Assembly: GCA_020850355.1 (NCBI GenBank)
Contig: JADZEX010000044.1
Coordinates: forward strand, 113,119-177,118
Source: Fimbriimonadaceae bacterium
Lineage (GTDB): Bacteria > Armatimonadota > UBA10988
DNA: 64,000 nucleotides
Direction of reading: 5' to 3'
The first letter of the stretch is position 1. Each line of letters starts with the position of its first letter. Position numbers and translations under genes: made by a program. The notes under the pieces were generated by a model. It saw only the letters and a program-made list of their open reading frames with translations, was not told the DNA's origin and searched no databases. Below are positions 50,782 through 61,482 of this stretch, piece by piece.

Positions 50782-51192
50782 TTACGACTGCTGCCAAAAC
50801 AGCTCAATGACTTCGCCGTTGGGTCCCTGGAAGAAGGCGATGCGGGCTCGGATCTGCGCCAGTTGGACATCGCGCGGGGTGATCACGCTGCCGTAGCCGG
50901 CGTCGATGGCTTTCTGGTAGACCGCGTCGGGGTTGCTGCAGCGCAAGGCGAGGTGCATCCAGGGATGGAACTGCCCGCCCTCGGGCACCGGCTGGCCCTG
51001 GCCGAAGGCGATCACTTCGACGAAACTGCCGTCGCCGATGTCGAGCAGCGCCAACTCGCGGCCGTCGGCGGCCGTCCACTCGGCGGCCACTTGCAGGCCC
51101 AGGATCTCCTGGTAGAACGTCAGCGTCTCGGCGTAGTTGACGGTCCGGACGGCGACATGGTGGATTCCGGCGCCCTCGATCACAGCATTCAT
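50782..51192 (-). CDS. VOC (glyoxalase-fold) family protein
   Basis: A 136-residue metalloenzyme-type protein of the vicinal oxygen chelate superfamily. Two beta-alpha-beta-beta-beta units are seen: GIHHVAVRTVNYAETLTFYQEILGL and WMHLALRCSNPDAVYQKAIDAG. Candidate metal ligands are His in IHHVAV, Glu in SFVEVIAF, His in PWMHLAL and Glu in GEVIELFW, the usual H/E/H/E positions. This could be a lactoylglutathione-lyase-like, epimerase or dioxygenase activity; the substrate is not predictable. ATG 51192 follows a promoter at 51218-51246. Confidence 0.85.
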   Translation of the reverse strand: MNAVIEGAGIHHVAVRTVNYAETLTFYQEILGLQVAAEWTAADGRELALLDIGDGSFVEVIAFGQGQPVPEGGQFHPWMHLALRCSNPDAVYQKAIDAGYGSVITPRDVQLAQIRARIAFFQGPNGEVIELFWQQS

Positions 51193-51217
51193 ACGCTCTG
51201 CGGCCTCTCTACGTCTC

Positions 51218-51246
51218 ATGACAGCCGGCCAGCGGTTCGAAGTCAA
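51218..51246 (-). promoter_or_regulatory. Promoter of the VOC gene
   Basis: On the minus strand TTGACT (51241-51246, five of six) and TGTCAT (51218-51223, four of six) have a 17-bp spacer. Confidence 0.5.
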
Positions 51247-51322
51247 GCCGGCCGTGTCACAAACCGGTTACCTCAGCAGGCGCCCGGCCCCGCGCGGCGA
51301 ACGGCCACGGCGGAGAGCTGCG

Positions 51323-52048
51323 ATGCCGGTCCGCGTCGGCGCCCATCGGGGCGCGATGTGCCACGCCCCCGAGAACACCCTGGCCGCCTTCCGCCGGGCC
51401 GTCGAGTTTGGCACCTATCGCATAGAGTGTGACGTCCGACGCACCGCCGACGGGGTGCTGGTGATGCTGCACGACGAGACCCTCGACCGGACCACCAGCG
51501 GGCATGGTCCGGTCGCCGCACAGAGCTGGGCGGAGGTGCGGGCGGTGCGCAGCGGCGACCAGGCGGTGCCGACGCTGGCCGAGACCCTGGAGTACGCCCG
51601 CGGCCGGGTGCGGCTGCTGGTGGAGGTCAAGGACCCGGCCGCGGTGGACGCCATCGTCGGCAGTATTGAGGCCGCTGGGATGGCCGCCGCCTGCACCCTC
51701 TCGAGTTTCGATCCGGCGGTCTTGCAGCGCGCCAAGGAGCTCTGCCCGCAGCTCGCGACGGCCTGGTTCCACCTGCGCCCCGGCCCGCTCGAGCCAGTGG
51801 CGCTGCGGGAGGCCTACGGGGTGGAGCTGCTGATCGTCTGGCCGGCCGCGGCGGAGGCACCCGTGTTGCACGCCGCCAAGGCCGCCGGCCTGCAGATCCG
51901 CAGTGGCTTCCCAGACCACTGGGGCTACGCCGCCACCACCGCCGAGGTGTTGCGGCTGGCCGCGCTGGGAGTCGACGAAATGGCCTGCGGTCGGCCCGAC
52001 TGGATCCGGCGAATCCTGCTGACCCACGGGCTGTTGGCCGGCGGGTAG
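51323..52048 (+). CDS. Glycerophosphodiester phosphodiesterase
   Basis: A 241-residue GDPD enzyme that splits glycerophosphodiesters to glycerol 3-phosphate and an alcohol. The catalytic motifs are VGAHRGAMCHAPENTLAAF (His and Glu), RIECDVRRTADGVLVMLHDETLDRTTSG (Glu, Asp and His) and VRLLVEVKD. No signal peptide is present, so it acts on cytosolic substrates from lipid turnover. GGAG lies seven bases before ATG 51323. Confidence 0.92.
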   Translation: MPVRVGAHRGAMCHAPENTLAAFRRAVEFGTYRIECDVRRTADGVLVMLHDETLDRTTSGHGPVAAQSWAEVRAVRSGDQAVPTLAETLEYARGRVRLLVEVKDPAAVDAIVGSIEAAGMAAACTLSSFDPAVLQRAKELCPQLATAWFHLRPGPLEPVALREAYGVELLIVWPAAAEAPVLHAAKAAGLQIRSGFPDHWGYAATTAEVLRLAALGVDEMACGRPDWIRRILLTHGLLAGG

Positions 52049-52133
52049 GAATCCCCTCGCGGATCGGGTACAGAGTGGGTTGGGGGCTACCGTCGCGCCC
52101 CGTGCCGTTCGCCGTCGGGTGAAGGAGCGGGCC

Positions 52134-52283
52134 ATGTTGCGGACTGGACAGAAACCGGGCAAGGGTACCTACGCCTGTATGACCTGTCGCCACCGGGTGA
52201 CCATCAAGGACGACGAGACGCGCCTGCCGTTCTGTTCACGTTGCGGCTACGGGACGCGGGTCCGCTGGCGCAAACTCGGCTGA
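52134..52283 (+). CDS. Small zinc-ribbon protein
   Basis: A 49-residue protein with two CxxC knuckles, CMTC and CSRC, 20 residues apart, an unmistakable zinc ribbon. The C-terminus is basic (TRVRWRKLG), which suggests nucleic-acid or ribosome contact. AAGGAG lies six bases before the ATG. It stands alone just before the ATP synthase promoter. Similar short zinc ribbons are common and uncharacterised. Confidence 0.8.
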   Translation: MLRTGQKPGKGTYACMTCRHRVTIKDDETRLPFCSRCGYGTRVRWRKLG

Positions 52284-52290
52284 GTCCGCC

Positions 52291-52319
52291 TTGACACGAG
52301 TCCGGGCCGTCTTTACACT
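52291..52319 (+). promoter_or_regulatory. Promoter of the ATP synthase operon
   Basis: TTGACA (52291-52296, perfect) and TACACT (52314-52319, four of six) are separated by 17 bp. The leader to the atpZ GTG would be about 33 bases. Confidence 0.75.
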
Positions 52320-52358
52320 GCGCCGAGGCTCCTCCACGGCGGAGTCGGGAGAGGTCGC

Positions 52359-52616
52359 GTGTTCGCCACCGGACCCGGTCGCGCCGCATCCCAATCGCTG
52401 GTGCAGCTCGGCGGCCTGGGTTGCACGTTGGCCCTCGGGGTGGTGGTCTGCTCCTGGCTGGGGCTACAGGTCGACCGCTGGCTGGGCAGCGCGCCGATCG
52501 GCCTGGTGGTCGGCTGCCTGCTGGGCTCGGCGGGAGGGTTCATCAAGTTGGTGCGAGATGCTCAGGCCGCGGCCGCCGCGGCGGATCGGGCGGACCACGC
52601 CCGGAGTCAGGACTGA
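52359..52616 (+). CDS. atpZ: AtpZ/AtpI-type small membrane protein
   Basis: An 85-residue protein with two helices (about 12-35 and 43-65) and the pattern GLQVDRWLGSAPIGLVVGCLLGSAGGF typical of AtpZ (gene 1-like) proteins at the head of F-ATPase operons. These are thought to help c-ring assembly or carry Mg2+. GGAG lies seven bases before the GTG. Its stop overlaps the atpI ATG (TGATG). Confidence 0.75.
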   Translation: MFATGPGRAASQSLVQLGGLGCTLALGVVVCSWLGLQVDRWLGSAPIGLVVGCLLGSAGGFIKLVRDAQAAAAAADRADHARSQD

Positions 52617-53044
52617 TGCAGGCGTACGACGTTGATTTCGCGCCGCGCGTGGTGCGCACCGCGGCGGTCTTGGGGGCCGCCGGCCTGCTGCTCCTGGCCG
52701 GCCAGCCGGCTGCGCTCGGGCTGAGCTTCGCGGCGGGCCTGGTCGCGGCGCTGCTGGTCTGGCGCGGCGCCATCGCGCTGGTCGGGCAGCTTCAGCGGCG
52801 CACCTGGCCGGCCCGGCAGGTGGCCCAGAGTGTCGCCGTCTACCTCGGCAAGTACCTCGTGATCGCGGCCCTGCTGTACCTGTTGCAGACGGCGAGTCGG
52901 CTGCACCCGCCCGCCTTCGCCGCGGGCGCCACGGTGCCGCTGGTGGTGGTCTTCCTGAAGGCGATTGGTCGCTCGGCCCTTCCCGCAGATTGCGATCCGG
53001 TGCCATACTACGCCCGCAACCGAAAGGCTGGGACTGGTGAGTAA
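52616..53044 (+). CDS. atpI: ATP synthase subunit I
   Basis: A 142-residue membrane protein with four hydrophobic helices, the expected layout of the AtpI accessory protein that assists c-ring assembly. The sequence is poorly conserved in this family, so the name rests mainly on topology and position between atpZ and atpB. It overlaps atpZ by one base and atpB by eight. Confidence 0.7.
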   Translation: MQAYDVDFAPRVVRTAAVLGAAGLLLLAGQPAALGLSFAAGLVAALLVWRGAIALVGQLQRRTWPARQVAQSVAVYLGKYLVIAALLYLLQTASRLHPPAFAAGATVPLVVVFLKAIGRSALPADCDPVPYYARNRKAGTGE

Positions 53045-54368
53045 CGGCAAGCGCGCGCACGGATGGTTCGTGCTGATGATCGGGAGCTGGGTGGCCCTGG
53101 CGGGCGCGCAGGAGCATGGTGCCCCGGCGGCCTCCGCTCCGCCCGCGGCCGTCGCCCCAGTGCCGGCGGTGCCTGCCGCGCCCGTCGCCCCGGTCCCCGG
53201 TACCTCCTTCCCGGGCACCCTGCCGCCGTTGCCGCCGCTGCCGGCGGTCGAGGGCGCCCCCGCGCCGGCCGCTGACCCCAGTCTGCCGCCGGCCGCGACC
53301 GTCGCCGACCCGCCCGCCCAGCCCGCCGCGCCGCTGCCGGTGGCCCCAACCGCTGAAGCGCCGCTCGCGCCGGTCGATCCGCACGCCGCCCCGACCGCGC
53401 CGCCGGCCGTCGTCGATCCCCACGCGGCCGCACCAGCGGCCGGTCCCCACGCCGCGGCGCCAGCCCATGGTGAGCCCGCGCACGGCGCCGCGACGGAGCA
53501 TGGAGCCGGTGGGCACGAGCAGAAGAGCGAGCTGGCTATCGAGCACGGCAGCATCTTCAAGCCGTTGGCAAAGAAGATCAACGACGCCGCCGGCCTGGAG
53601 CTGGTGACCGGCAACCACTTTGTGGTCTGGACGGTGATCCTGCTGCTGATCGGGCTGAGCGCCGCGGCCACCAGGCAGATCCGGGCGGGCGATCCTGCGG
53701 CCGAAGAGCCCCGGGGGCTGCAGAACTTCTTTGAGATGGTCGTCGAAGCGCTGCACGGCTTCTGTGAGCAGATCATCGGGCCGGGCGGCTCGAAGTATGC
53801 CCCGCTGATCGGGACCTTCTTCCTGTTCATCCTGGCCAACAACTACATCGCGCTGATCCCCGGCTTCATCGCACCGACTTCGACGCTCAACTTGACCCTC
53901 GCGATGGGCCTCAGCGCGTTCGGCTGCGTGCAGTACTTCGCCATCAAGCAGAACGGCCTGGGCCGCTACCTGCACCACTTCGCCGGGAGCCCGAAGGACC
54001 TGATCGGCTGGATCCTGGCGCCGCTGATGTTCGTGCTGGAGCTGATTGGCGAGTGCGTCAAGCCGCTCAGCCTGAGCATGCGTCTGTTCGGCAACATCTT
54101 CGGCGAAGACACGGTGATCATCCAGTTGTCGCTGTTGGCCCTCAGCCTCGGCGGCTGGCACATCGTGCACGGTCACGTGGAGCAGGCTGGGGCCTACTGG
54201 GCGGCCTTCATCCCGCTGCAACTGCCAATGATGATGTTTGCGTTGTTCGGAGGGCTGTTGCAGGCTGCGGTGTTCACGATGCTGACCTGCATCTACATTT
54301 CGCTGCTGACGTCCCACGACCACGAGGGACACGACCACGATCTGGAGCATGAGCACGCGGCCCACTAA
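53037..54368 (+). CDS. atpB: ATP synthase subunit a with long exported Pro/Ala/His-rich N-terminus
   Basis: Subunit a forms the proton or sodium half-channels. The core (about 175-425) is canonical: FVVWTVILLLIGL, KYAPLIGTFFLFILANNYIALIPGF and the helix with the essential Arg, KPLSLSMRLFGNIFGEDTVI. Unusually it begins with a signal-peptide-like helix (residues 8-24, ending AGAQ) and a low-complexity region to residue 160, rich in Pro and Ala with many His, and ends HDHEGHDHDLEHEHAAH. Total length 443 residues against about 240-270 usually. GTG 53037 overlaps atpI; the extension is in frame with no other good start before the core. Confidence 0.92.
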   Translation: MSNGKRAHGWFVLMIGSWVALAGAQEHGAPAASAPPAAVAPVPAVPAAPVAPVPGTSFPGTLPPLPPLPAVEGAPAPAADPSLPPAATVADPPAQPAAPLPVAPTAEAPLAPVDPHAAPTAPPAVVDPHAAAPAAGPHAAAPAHGEPAHGAATEHGAGGHEQKSELAIEHGSIFKPLAKKINDAAGLELVTGNHFVVWTVILLLIGLSAAATRQIRAGDPAAEEPRGLQNFFEMVVEALHGFCEQIIGPGGSKYAPLIGTFFLFILANNYIALIPGFIAPTSTLNLTLAMGLSAFGCVQYFAIKQNGLGRYLHHFAGSPKDLIGWILAPLMFVLELIGECVKPLSLSMRLFGNIFGEDTVIIQLSLLALSLGGWHIVHGHVEQAGAYWAAFIPLQLPMMMFALFGGLLQAAVFTMLTCIYISLLTSHDHEGHDHDLEHEHAAH

Positions 54369-54396
54369 GGCTCGGGCCGCTCGGAGGAGACCTCGC

Positions 54397-54723
54397 ATGA
54401 ACTACGGTTTCGCGCTGGCACTGGGTGTGACGTTTGGTCTGCCGTTGGCGGTGGCGTTCGCGTCGCACGCTCAGGCCAAGGCTGCGGTGGCGGCCCTGGA
54501 CGGCATTGCCAAGCAGCCCGAAGCAGCCGGCAAGGTGCAGACCGCGATGATCATCGCCCTGGCGCTGATCGAGTCCCTGGTGATCTACGTGCTACTGAGC
54601 TTCTTCATGCTGAACGGCAAGGTTGAGAAGTCGACCGACGTCCTGGCCAAGACCCCGACCGCGGCGGTGGCGCCGGCGGCCGCTCCGGTGGCCGCTCCGG
54701 TGGCCGGCTACGGCGTGCAGTGA
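54397..54723 (+). CDS. atpE: ATP synthase subunit c, atypical first helix
   Basis: The c-ring subunit, 108 residues. The polar loop is KQPEA (39-43) and the ion-binding carboxylate is Glu59 in LALIESLVIY. Gln26, Glu59, Ser60 and Tyr64 fall at the places of the sodium-ligand residues Gln32, Glu65, Ser66 and Tyr70 of Ilyobacter tartaricus, counted from the loop. The GxGxGxG packing motif expected in helix 1 is absent; the matching stretch reads VAFASHAQ. An Ala/Pro-rich tail of about 25 residues follows helix 2. A GGAGGAG ribosome site precedes the ATG. Confidence 0.93.
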   Translation: MNYGFALALGVTFGLPLAVAFASHAQAKAAVAALDGIAKQPEAAGKVQTAMIIALALIESLVIYVLLSFFMLNGKVEKSTDVLAKTPTAAVAPAAAPVAAPVAGYGVQ

Positions 54724-54773
54724 GCAACGTCTCACAGCGCCTGGAGCCGCGCCGTCGGCAGAGGTAGGGAGCC

Positions 54774-55274
54774 ATGAAAGAGCTGTTCGACAGCCTCGGG
54801 ATCGCGCCGCCGCAGATCCTCATCCACATCGTCGGGTTCGCCATCCTGGTGGCGTTCCTGAAGAAGGTGTTGTACCAGCCGATCGGCAAGATCCTGGCAC
54901 AACGACAGGACACCATCCGCCGCGACCGGCAGGACGCGGCGCAGTTCCGGGATGAGATGAAGCGGCGGAGCGGCGAGCTGGAAGAGCGCCTGGCTCACCT
55001 CGAGACGGAGGTCCGCGATCGCATCCAGGCCGCCGAGCGGGAGGCGCAGCGGGTCCGCGAGGAGCTGCTGGAGCAGGCGCGCGGCGAGCGCGACCGGATC
55101 GTCGAAGCCGGCCTGGCCGAACTCCGCCGAGAGCGCGAAAAGGCGCTGGTGGAGATCCGCAACCTGGTGGCCGACCTGGCGATCAAGGCCGCTGGCAACA
55201 TCATCGAGCGCGAGCTGGACCTGACCGCCCACCGCGCGATGATCGATGACATCGTGGAGCACGGCGTCCGATGA
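54774..55274 (+). CDS. atpF: ATP synthase subunit b
   Basis: The peripheral-stalk b subunit, 166 residues. One N-terminal membrane helix (LIHIVGFAILVAFLKKVLY) is followed by a long charged coiled coil rich in Glu, Arg and Ala. Only one b gene is present, so the stalk is probably a homodimer. The ATG follows AGAGG by nine bases; the 3' end overlaps atpH (ATGA). Confidence 0.95.
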   Translation: MKELFDSLGIAPPQILIHIVGFAILVAFLKKVLYQPIGKILAQRQDTIRRDRQDAAQFRDEMKRRSGELEERLAHLETEVRDRIQAAEREAQRVREELLEQARGERDRIVEAGLAELRREREKALVEIRNLVADLAIKAAGNIIERELDLTAHRAMIDDIVEHGVR

Positions 55275-55900
55275 ACTACGCCAGTCGCAAGGCCCGACGC
55301 TACGCCGAAGCGCTGTTCTCCCTGGCGGTCGACGCGGAGTGCGTCGACGCAACGGTGGCGGAGGTGGCCCGCGTGGCCGACCTCTTCGCGGCCTTGCCGG
55401 ACCTCTCGGCGGTGCTGGCGCACCGCCGGATCCCGGTCGACCGCAAGCTGGCCCTGCTGGCCAGCGCCACCGCCGGTGAGGATGGTGCGGCGGGCCTCTC
55501 CGAGCTGACCAGCCACTTCCTGCGGCTGCTGGTGGAGAACCGGCGGGTCGAGCTACTGCCGGAGATCCGGCACGCCCTGCAGGACAAGCTGGACCAGCGC
55601 CAGGGCGTCGTGCGGGCGACCGTGACCACCGCCGTGCCGCTGCTGAAGGCCGAGCGGGAGATGATCGAAGCCAAGCTGGGCAGCCTCACCGGCGCGCAGC
55701 GGGTGGAGCTTGAGGCGAAAGTCAGCAAGCCGATCCTGGGCGGCGTGATCCTGCACTTCGGTGGCCAGGTGGTGGATGCCAGCGTGCGGACCTACCTGCA
55801 GACGATGCGCGAGACGCTGCGCCGCGTGCGGGTCAGCGAGTTCGACCACGAGGGGTTCCTGCCCCTCGACACCGACAAGATCCGCGCGGCGGCCCGCTGA
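55271..55900 (+). CDS. atpH: ATP synthase subunit delta
   Basis: Delta links the peripheral stalk to F1, 209 residues. The N-terminal six-helix domain begins SRKARRYAEALFSLAV, and the C-terminal part has the family's VRATVTTAVPL and KPILGGVILHFGGQVVDASVRT. Some 25 extra residues at the C-terminus make it slightly longer than usual. It is translationally coupled to atpF. Confidence 0.95.
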   Translation: MNYASRKARRYAEALFSLAVDAECVDATVAEVARVADLFAALPDLSAVLAHRRIPVDRKLALLASATAGEDGAAGLSELTSHFLRLLVENRRVELLPEIRHALQDKLDQRQGVVRATVTTAVPLLKAEREMIEAKLGSLTGAQRVELEAKVSKPILGGVILHFGGQVVDASVRTYLQTMRETLRRVRVSEFDHEGFLPLDTDKIRAAAR

Positions 55901-55934
55901 GGTCAAGTGCTGAGGCGGACGAGAGGGATAACCG

Positions 55935-57650
<1,716 letters not shown>

Positions 57651-57664
57651 GGAAGGGGAGCGGC

Positions 57665-58666
57665 ATGTTGCGGACGGCGTTCATCGGATGTGGCGGCATC
57701 GCCAACGCCCATGTGCCGGGCTGGCAGGCGGTCCAGGCGGCCGGCCAGGCGGCGGTCGTGGCGCTCTGCGATGTCAGCGATGCGAACATCGACAAGCTGG
57801 CCGCCGGGCTGGGATTGGAGCAGTTCGCCCGCTACCACGACTGGACCGCGCTGCTGGCCCAGGAGGACTTGGACGCGGTCGACATCTGCCTGCCGCATCA
57901 CCTCCATGCGCCGGCGATTCTCGACGCCGCGGCGAAGGGCGTCCACATCCTCAGTGAGAAGCCGCTCTGCACCAGCTTCGACGAGGCCGCTAGCATCAAG
58001 GCCGCGGTCGAGGCGGCGCCGGTGACGCTGATGTGCGCGCACAATCAGCTCTTCTTCCCCGCCATTCGGCACCTCCGCGAGCGGATCGAGGCCGGCGCGA
58101 TTGGGGCCGTGCAGCAGGTCTACAGCGGCGACTGCTTCCGGCTCGACCGCACGGTCGAGGAGTGGGGCTGGCGCGCGAAGCTGGCAACGGCCGGTGGTGG
58201 TGTGCTGATCGACACCGGCTACCACCCCAGCTACCGCCTGCTGCACATGGCGGGCAGTAGCCCGGTGCAGGTCACGGCGCTCAGCCACAACCACCACTGC
58301 CCCATCGAGGGTGAAGACACCGCCCATGTGCTGGTCAAGTTCGCCAACCAGGCGTTGGGCCAGATCAGCACCTCGTGGGCCTTCCCGATGCACCCCGGCG
58401 CCTGGCAGGTGGCGGTCTTCGGTAGCGAAGGCGCGATCTTCGGCCGCGGCAACGACTATCTGCTGAAGCCCTACAACGGCAGCGAAGAGGCGGGCAGCCT
58501 GCCGCCGGCCAACGGCTTTGCCGAAGAGGTCAAGCACTTCGTCGGCTGCCTGCTGACCGGCGAGCGGCCGATCCAGACGCATGACGACGGGATCAACGTC
58601 CTGAAGCTGATCCTCGGCGCCTACCAGGCGATCGAGCAGGGCGTCACCGTGCGGTTCGAGGAGTAA
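57665..58666 (+). CDS. Gfo/Idh/MocA-family oxidoreductase inside the atp operon
   Basis: A 333-residue NAD(P)-dependent oxidoreductase of the glucose-fructose oxidoreductase/inositol dehydrogenase family. The Rossmann motif is AFIGCGGIANAHVPGW, the cofactor/catalytic Lys lies in HILSEKPLCT, and the second-domain motif is GGGVLIDTGYHPSY, with the catalytic His after the Asp-x-Gly. AGGGGAG precedes the ATG, which is 14 bases after atpA; atpG starts three bases after its stop. It is therefore within the ATP synthase transcript. A role in the synthase is unlikely; a sugar or inositol substrate is expected. Confidence 0.92.
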   Translation: MLRTAFIGCGGIANAHVPGWQAVQAAGQAAVVALCDVSDANIDKLAAGLGLEQFARYHDWTALLAQEDLDAVDICLPHHLHAPAILDAAAKGVHILSEKPLCTSFDEAASIKAAVEAAPVTLMCAHNQLFFPAIRHLRERIEAGAIGAVQQVYSGDCFRLDRTVEEWGWRAKLATAGGGVLIDTGYHPSYRLLHMAGSSPVQVTALSHNHHCPIEGEDTAHVLVKFANQALGQISTSWAFPMHPGAWQVAVFGSEGAIFGRGNDYLLKPYNGSEEAGSLPPANGFAEEVKHFVGCLLTGERPIQTHDDGINVLKLILGAYQAIEQGVTVRFEE

Positions 58667-58669
58667 TCC

Positions 58670-59569
58670 GTGGCGAGTCTGCGCGACATCCGGTCGAAGA
58701 TCGGCACCGTCAAGAACATCCGCAAGATCACCCAGGCCATGAAGATGGTCGCCGCGGCGAAACTGCGGAAGGCGCAGGAGAAGGTCGACGCGGCGCGCCC
58801 CTTCGCGGACAAGATGAAGGAGCTGCTGGGCGAGGTTGCGCCCCATGTGCCGGCCGAGGTGATCGCCCGGCAGCCGCTGCTGCAGACCCGCGAGGGGCAG
58901 CGCGTGGGGCTGGTCGTGATCAGCTCCGACCGCGGGCTGTGCGGCTCCTACAACAACCAGATCATCCGCAAAGCGCAGGAGTTCTGCCAGCAGCGTCAGG
59001 CCGCCGGACAGGTGGTCGACCTGATCACCATCGGCCGCAAGTGCGGCGCCACGTTGCGCATGCGCGGCTATCACCCGCAGCAGAGCTTCCCGATGGTCGG
59101 GGTCGATGCCCCCTACGCCGAAGTGCAGGCAATCACCGAGGCGGTGGTCGGGCTCTACATTCGGGCAGATGAACCGGTCAGCGAGGTTTGGATCGCCTAC
59201 ACCGAGTTCGTCAACGCGGTGCTGCAGAACGCCCGCGTCGAGCGCTTCCTGCCAATCGAGGCCGGGGCGGTGGTCGACGCTGGGGTGGAGCAGCCGAGCT
59301 CGAATGTCGAGTACGAGTACGAGCCCGACGCGGAGCAGATGCTGGCCGAGCTGCTGCCGCGCTTCGTGGACAACCAGGTGTACCAGTACCTGCTGGAAGC
59401 AACGGCGAGCGAGTACGGCTCGCGGATGACGGCGATGAGCAAGGCCAGCGACAACGCGGGCGAGCTGATCGACACGTTGACGCTGCAGTACAACCGGGCG
59501 CGGCAGGACGCAATCACGAAAGAGCTGTTGGATATTGTCGGCGGCGCGGCGGCGCTGGCTGAGAAGTAG
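58670..59569 (+). CDS. atpG: ATP synthase subunit gamma
   Basis: The rotating central shaft, 299 residues. The N-terminal helix ASLRDIRSKIGTVKNIRKITQAMKMVAAAKL and the C-terminal SKASDNAGELIDTLTLQYNRARQDAITKELLDIVGGAAAL are diagnostic. GLVVISSDRGLCGSYNNQI marks the Rossmann-like middle domain. The GTG uses the GAGGAG found in the end of the oxidoreductase gene, so the two are closely coupled. Confidence 0.96.
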   Translation: MASLRDIRSKIGTVKNIRKITQAMKMVAAAKLRKAQEKVDAARPFADKMKELLGEVAPHVPAEVIARQPLLQTREGQRVGLVVISSDRGLCGSYNNQIIRKAQEFCQQRQAAGQVVDLITIGRKCGATLRMRGYHPQQSFPMVGVDAPYAEVQAITEAVVGLYIRADEPVSEVWIAYTEFVNAVLQNARVERFLPIEAGAVVDAGVEQPSSNVEYEYEPDAEQMLAELLPRFVDNQVYQYLLEATASEYGSRMTAMSKASDNAGELIDTLTLQYNRARQDAITKELLDIVGGAAALAEK

Positions 59570-59597
59570 ATTCGGCGACGCCGCGGGCGCGGCTTGA

Positions 59598-61010
<1,413 letters not shown>

Positions 61011-61013
61011 GCT

Positions 61014-61427
61014 GTGGCCGGCACCTTCAGCCTCGAAATCGTGACTCCCGCGCAGGCCGTCTACAACGGCGAGGTGGCCGAGTTCCAGGCGCCTGGGCTG
61101 GACGGTTACTTCGGCGTGCTGCACAACCGCGCCCCGCTGATCAGCGCCCTGGGGCCGGGTCAGTTGAAGTTCAAGGATGCCGAAGGCTTGACGCGCTACC
61201 TGGTGATCTCCGGCGGCTTCTTCCAGGTGCTGCGCAACAAGGCGATTGTGCTGGCCGACGCCGCCGAGTTCGCCGAGGACATCGACGCCGCGGCGGCCGC
61301 GGCCGCCGAGCAGGCGGCGCGGGATCGCCTGAGCGGTGTGCTCTCGGACGCCGAGCGGACGAGACGCCAGCGCGTGCTGGCGTTCGCCAAAGCCCGGGTC
61401 AAAGTCGCCGGGCAGGCCCGGCGGTAG
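61014..61427 (+). CDS. atpC: ATP synthase subunit epsilon
   Basis: Epsilon caps the foot of gamma and can inhibit ATP hydrolysis, 137 residues. The N-terminal beta-sandwich starts FSLEIVTPAQAVYNGEVAEFQAPGLDGYFGVLHNRAPLIS. The C-terminal helical hairpin (about 90-137) is Ala-, Arg- and Glu-rich, so the inhibitory arm is kept. The GTG is three bases after atpD. Confidence 0.95.
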   Translation: MAGTFSLEIVTPAQAVYNGEVAEFQAPGLDGYFGVLHNRAPLISALGPGQLKFKDAEGLTRYLVISGGFFQVLRNKAIVLADAAEFAEDIDAAAAAAAEQAARDRLSGVLSDAERTRRQRVLAFAKARVKVAGQARR

Positions 61428-61482
61428 CAGGAGTCGCGGCGGCAACGGGCAACCAGCGCTCCGGACCGAGAGGAGTCGCGAG

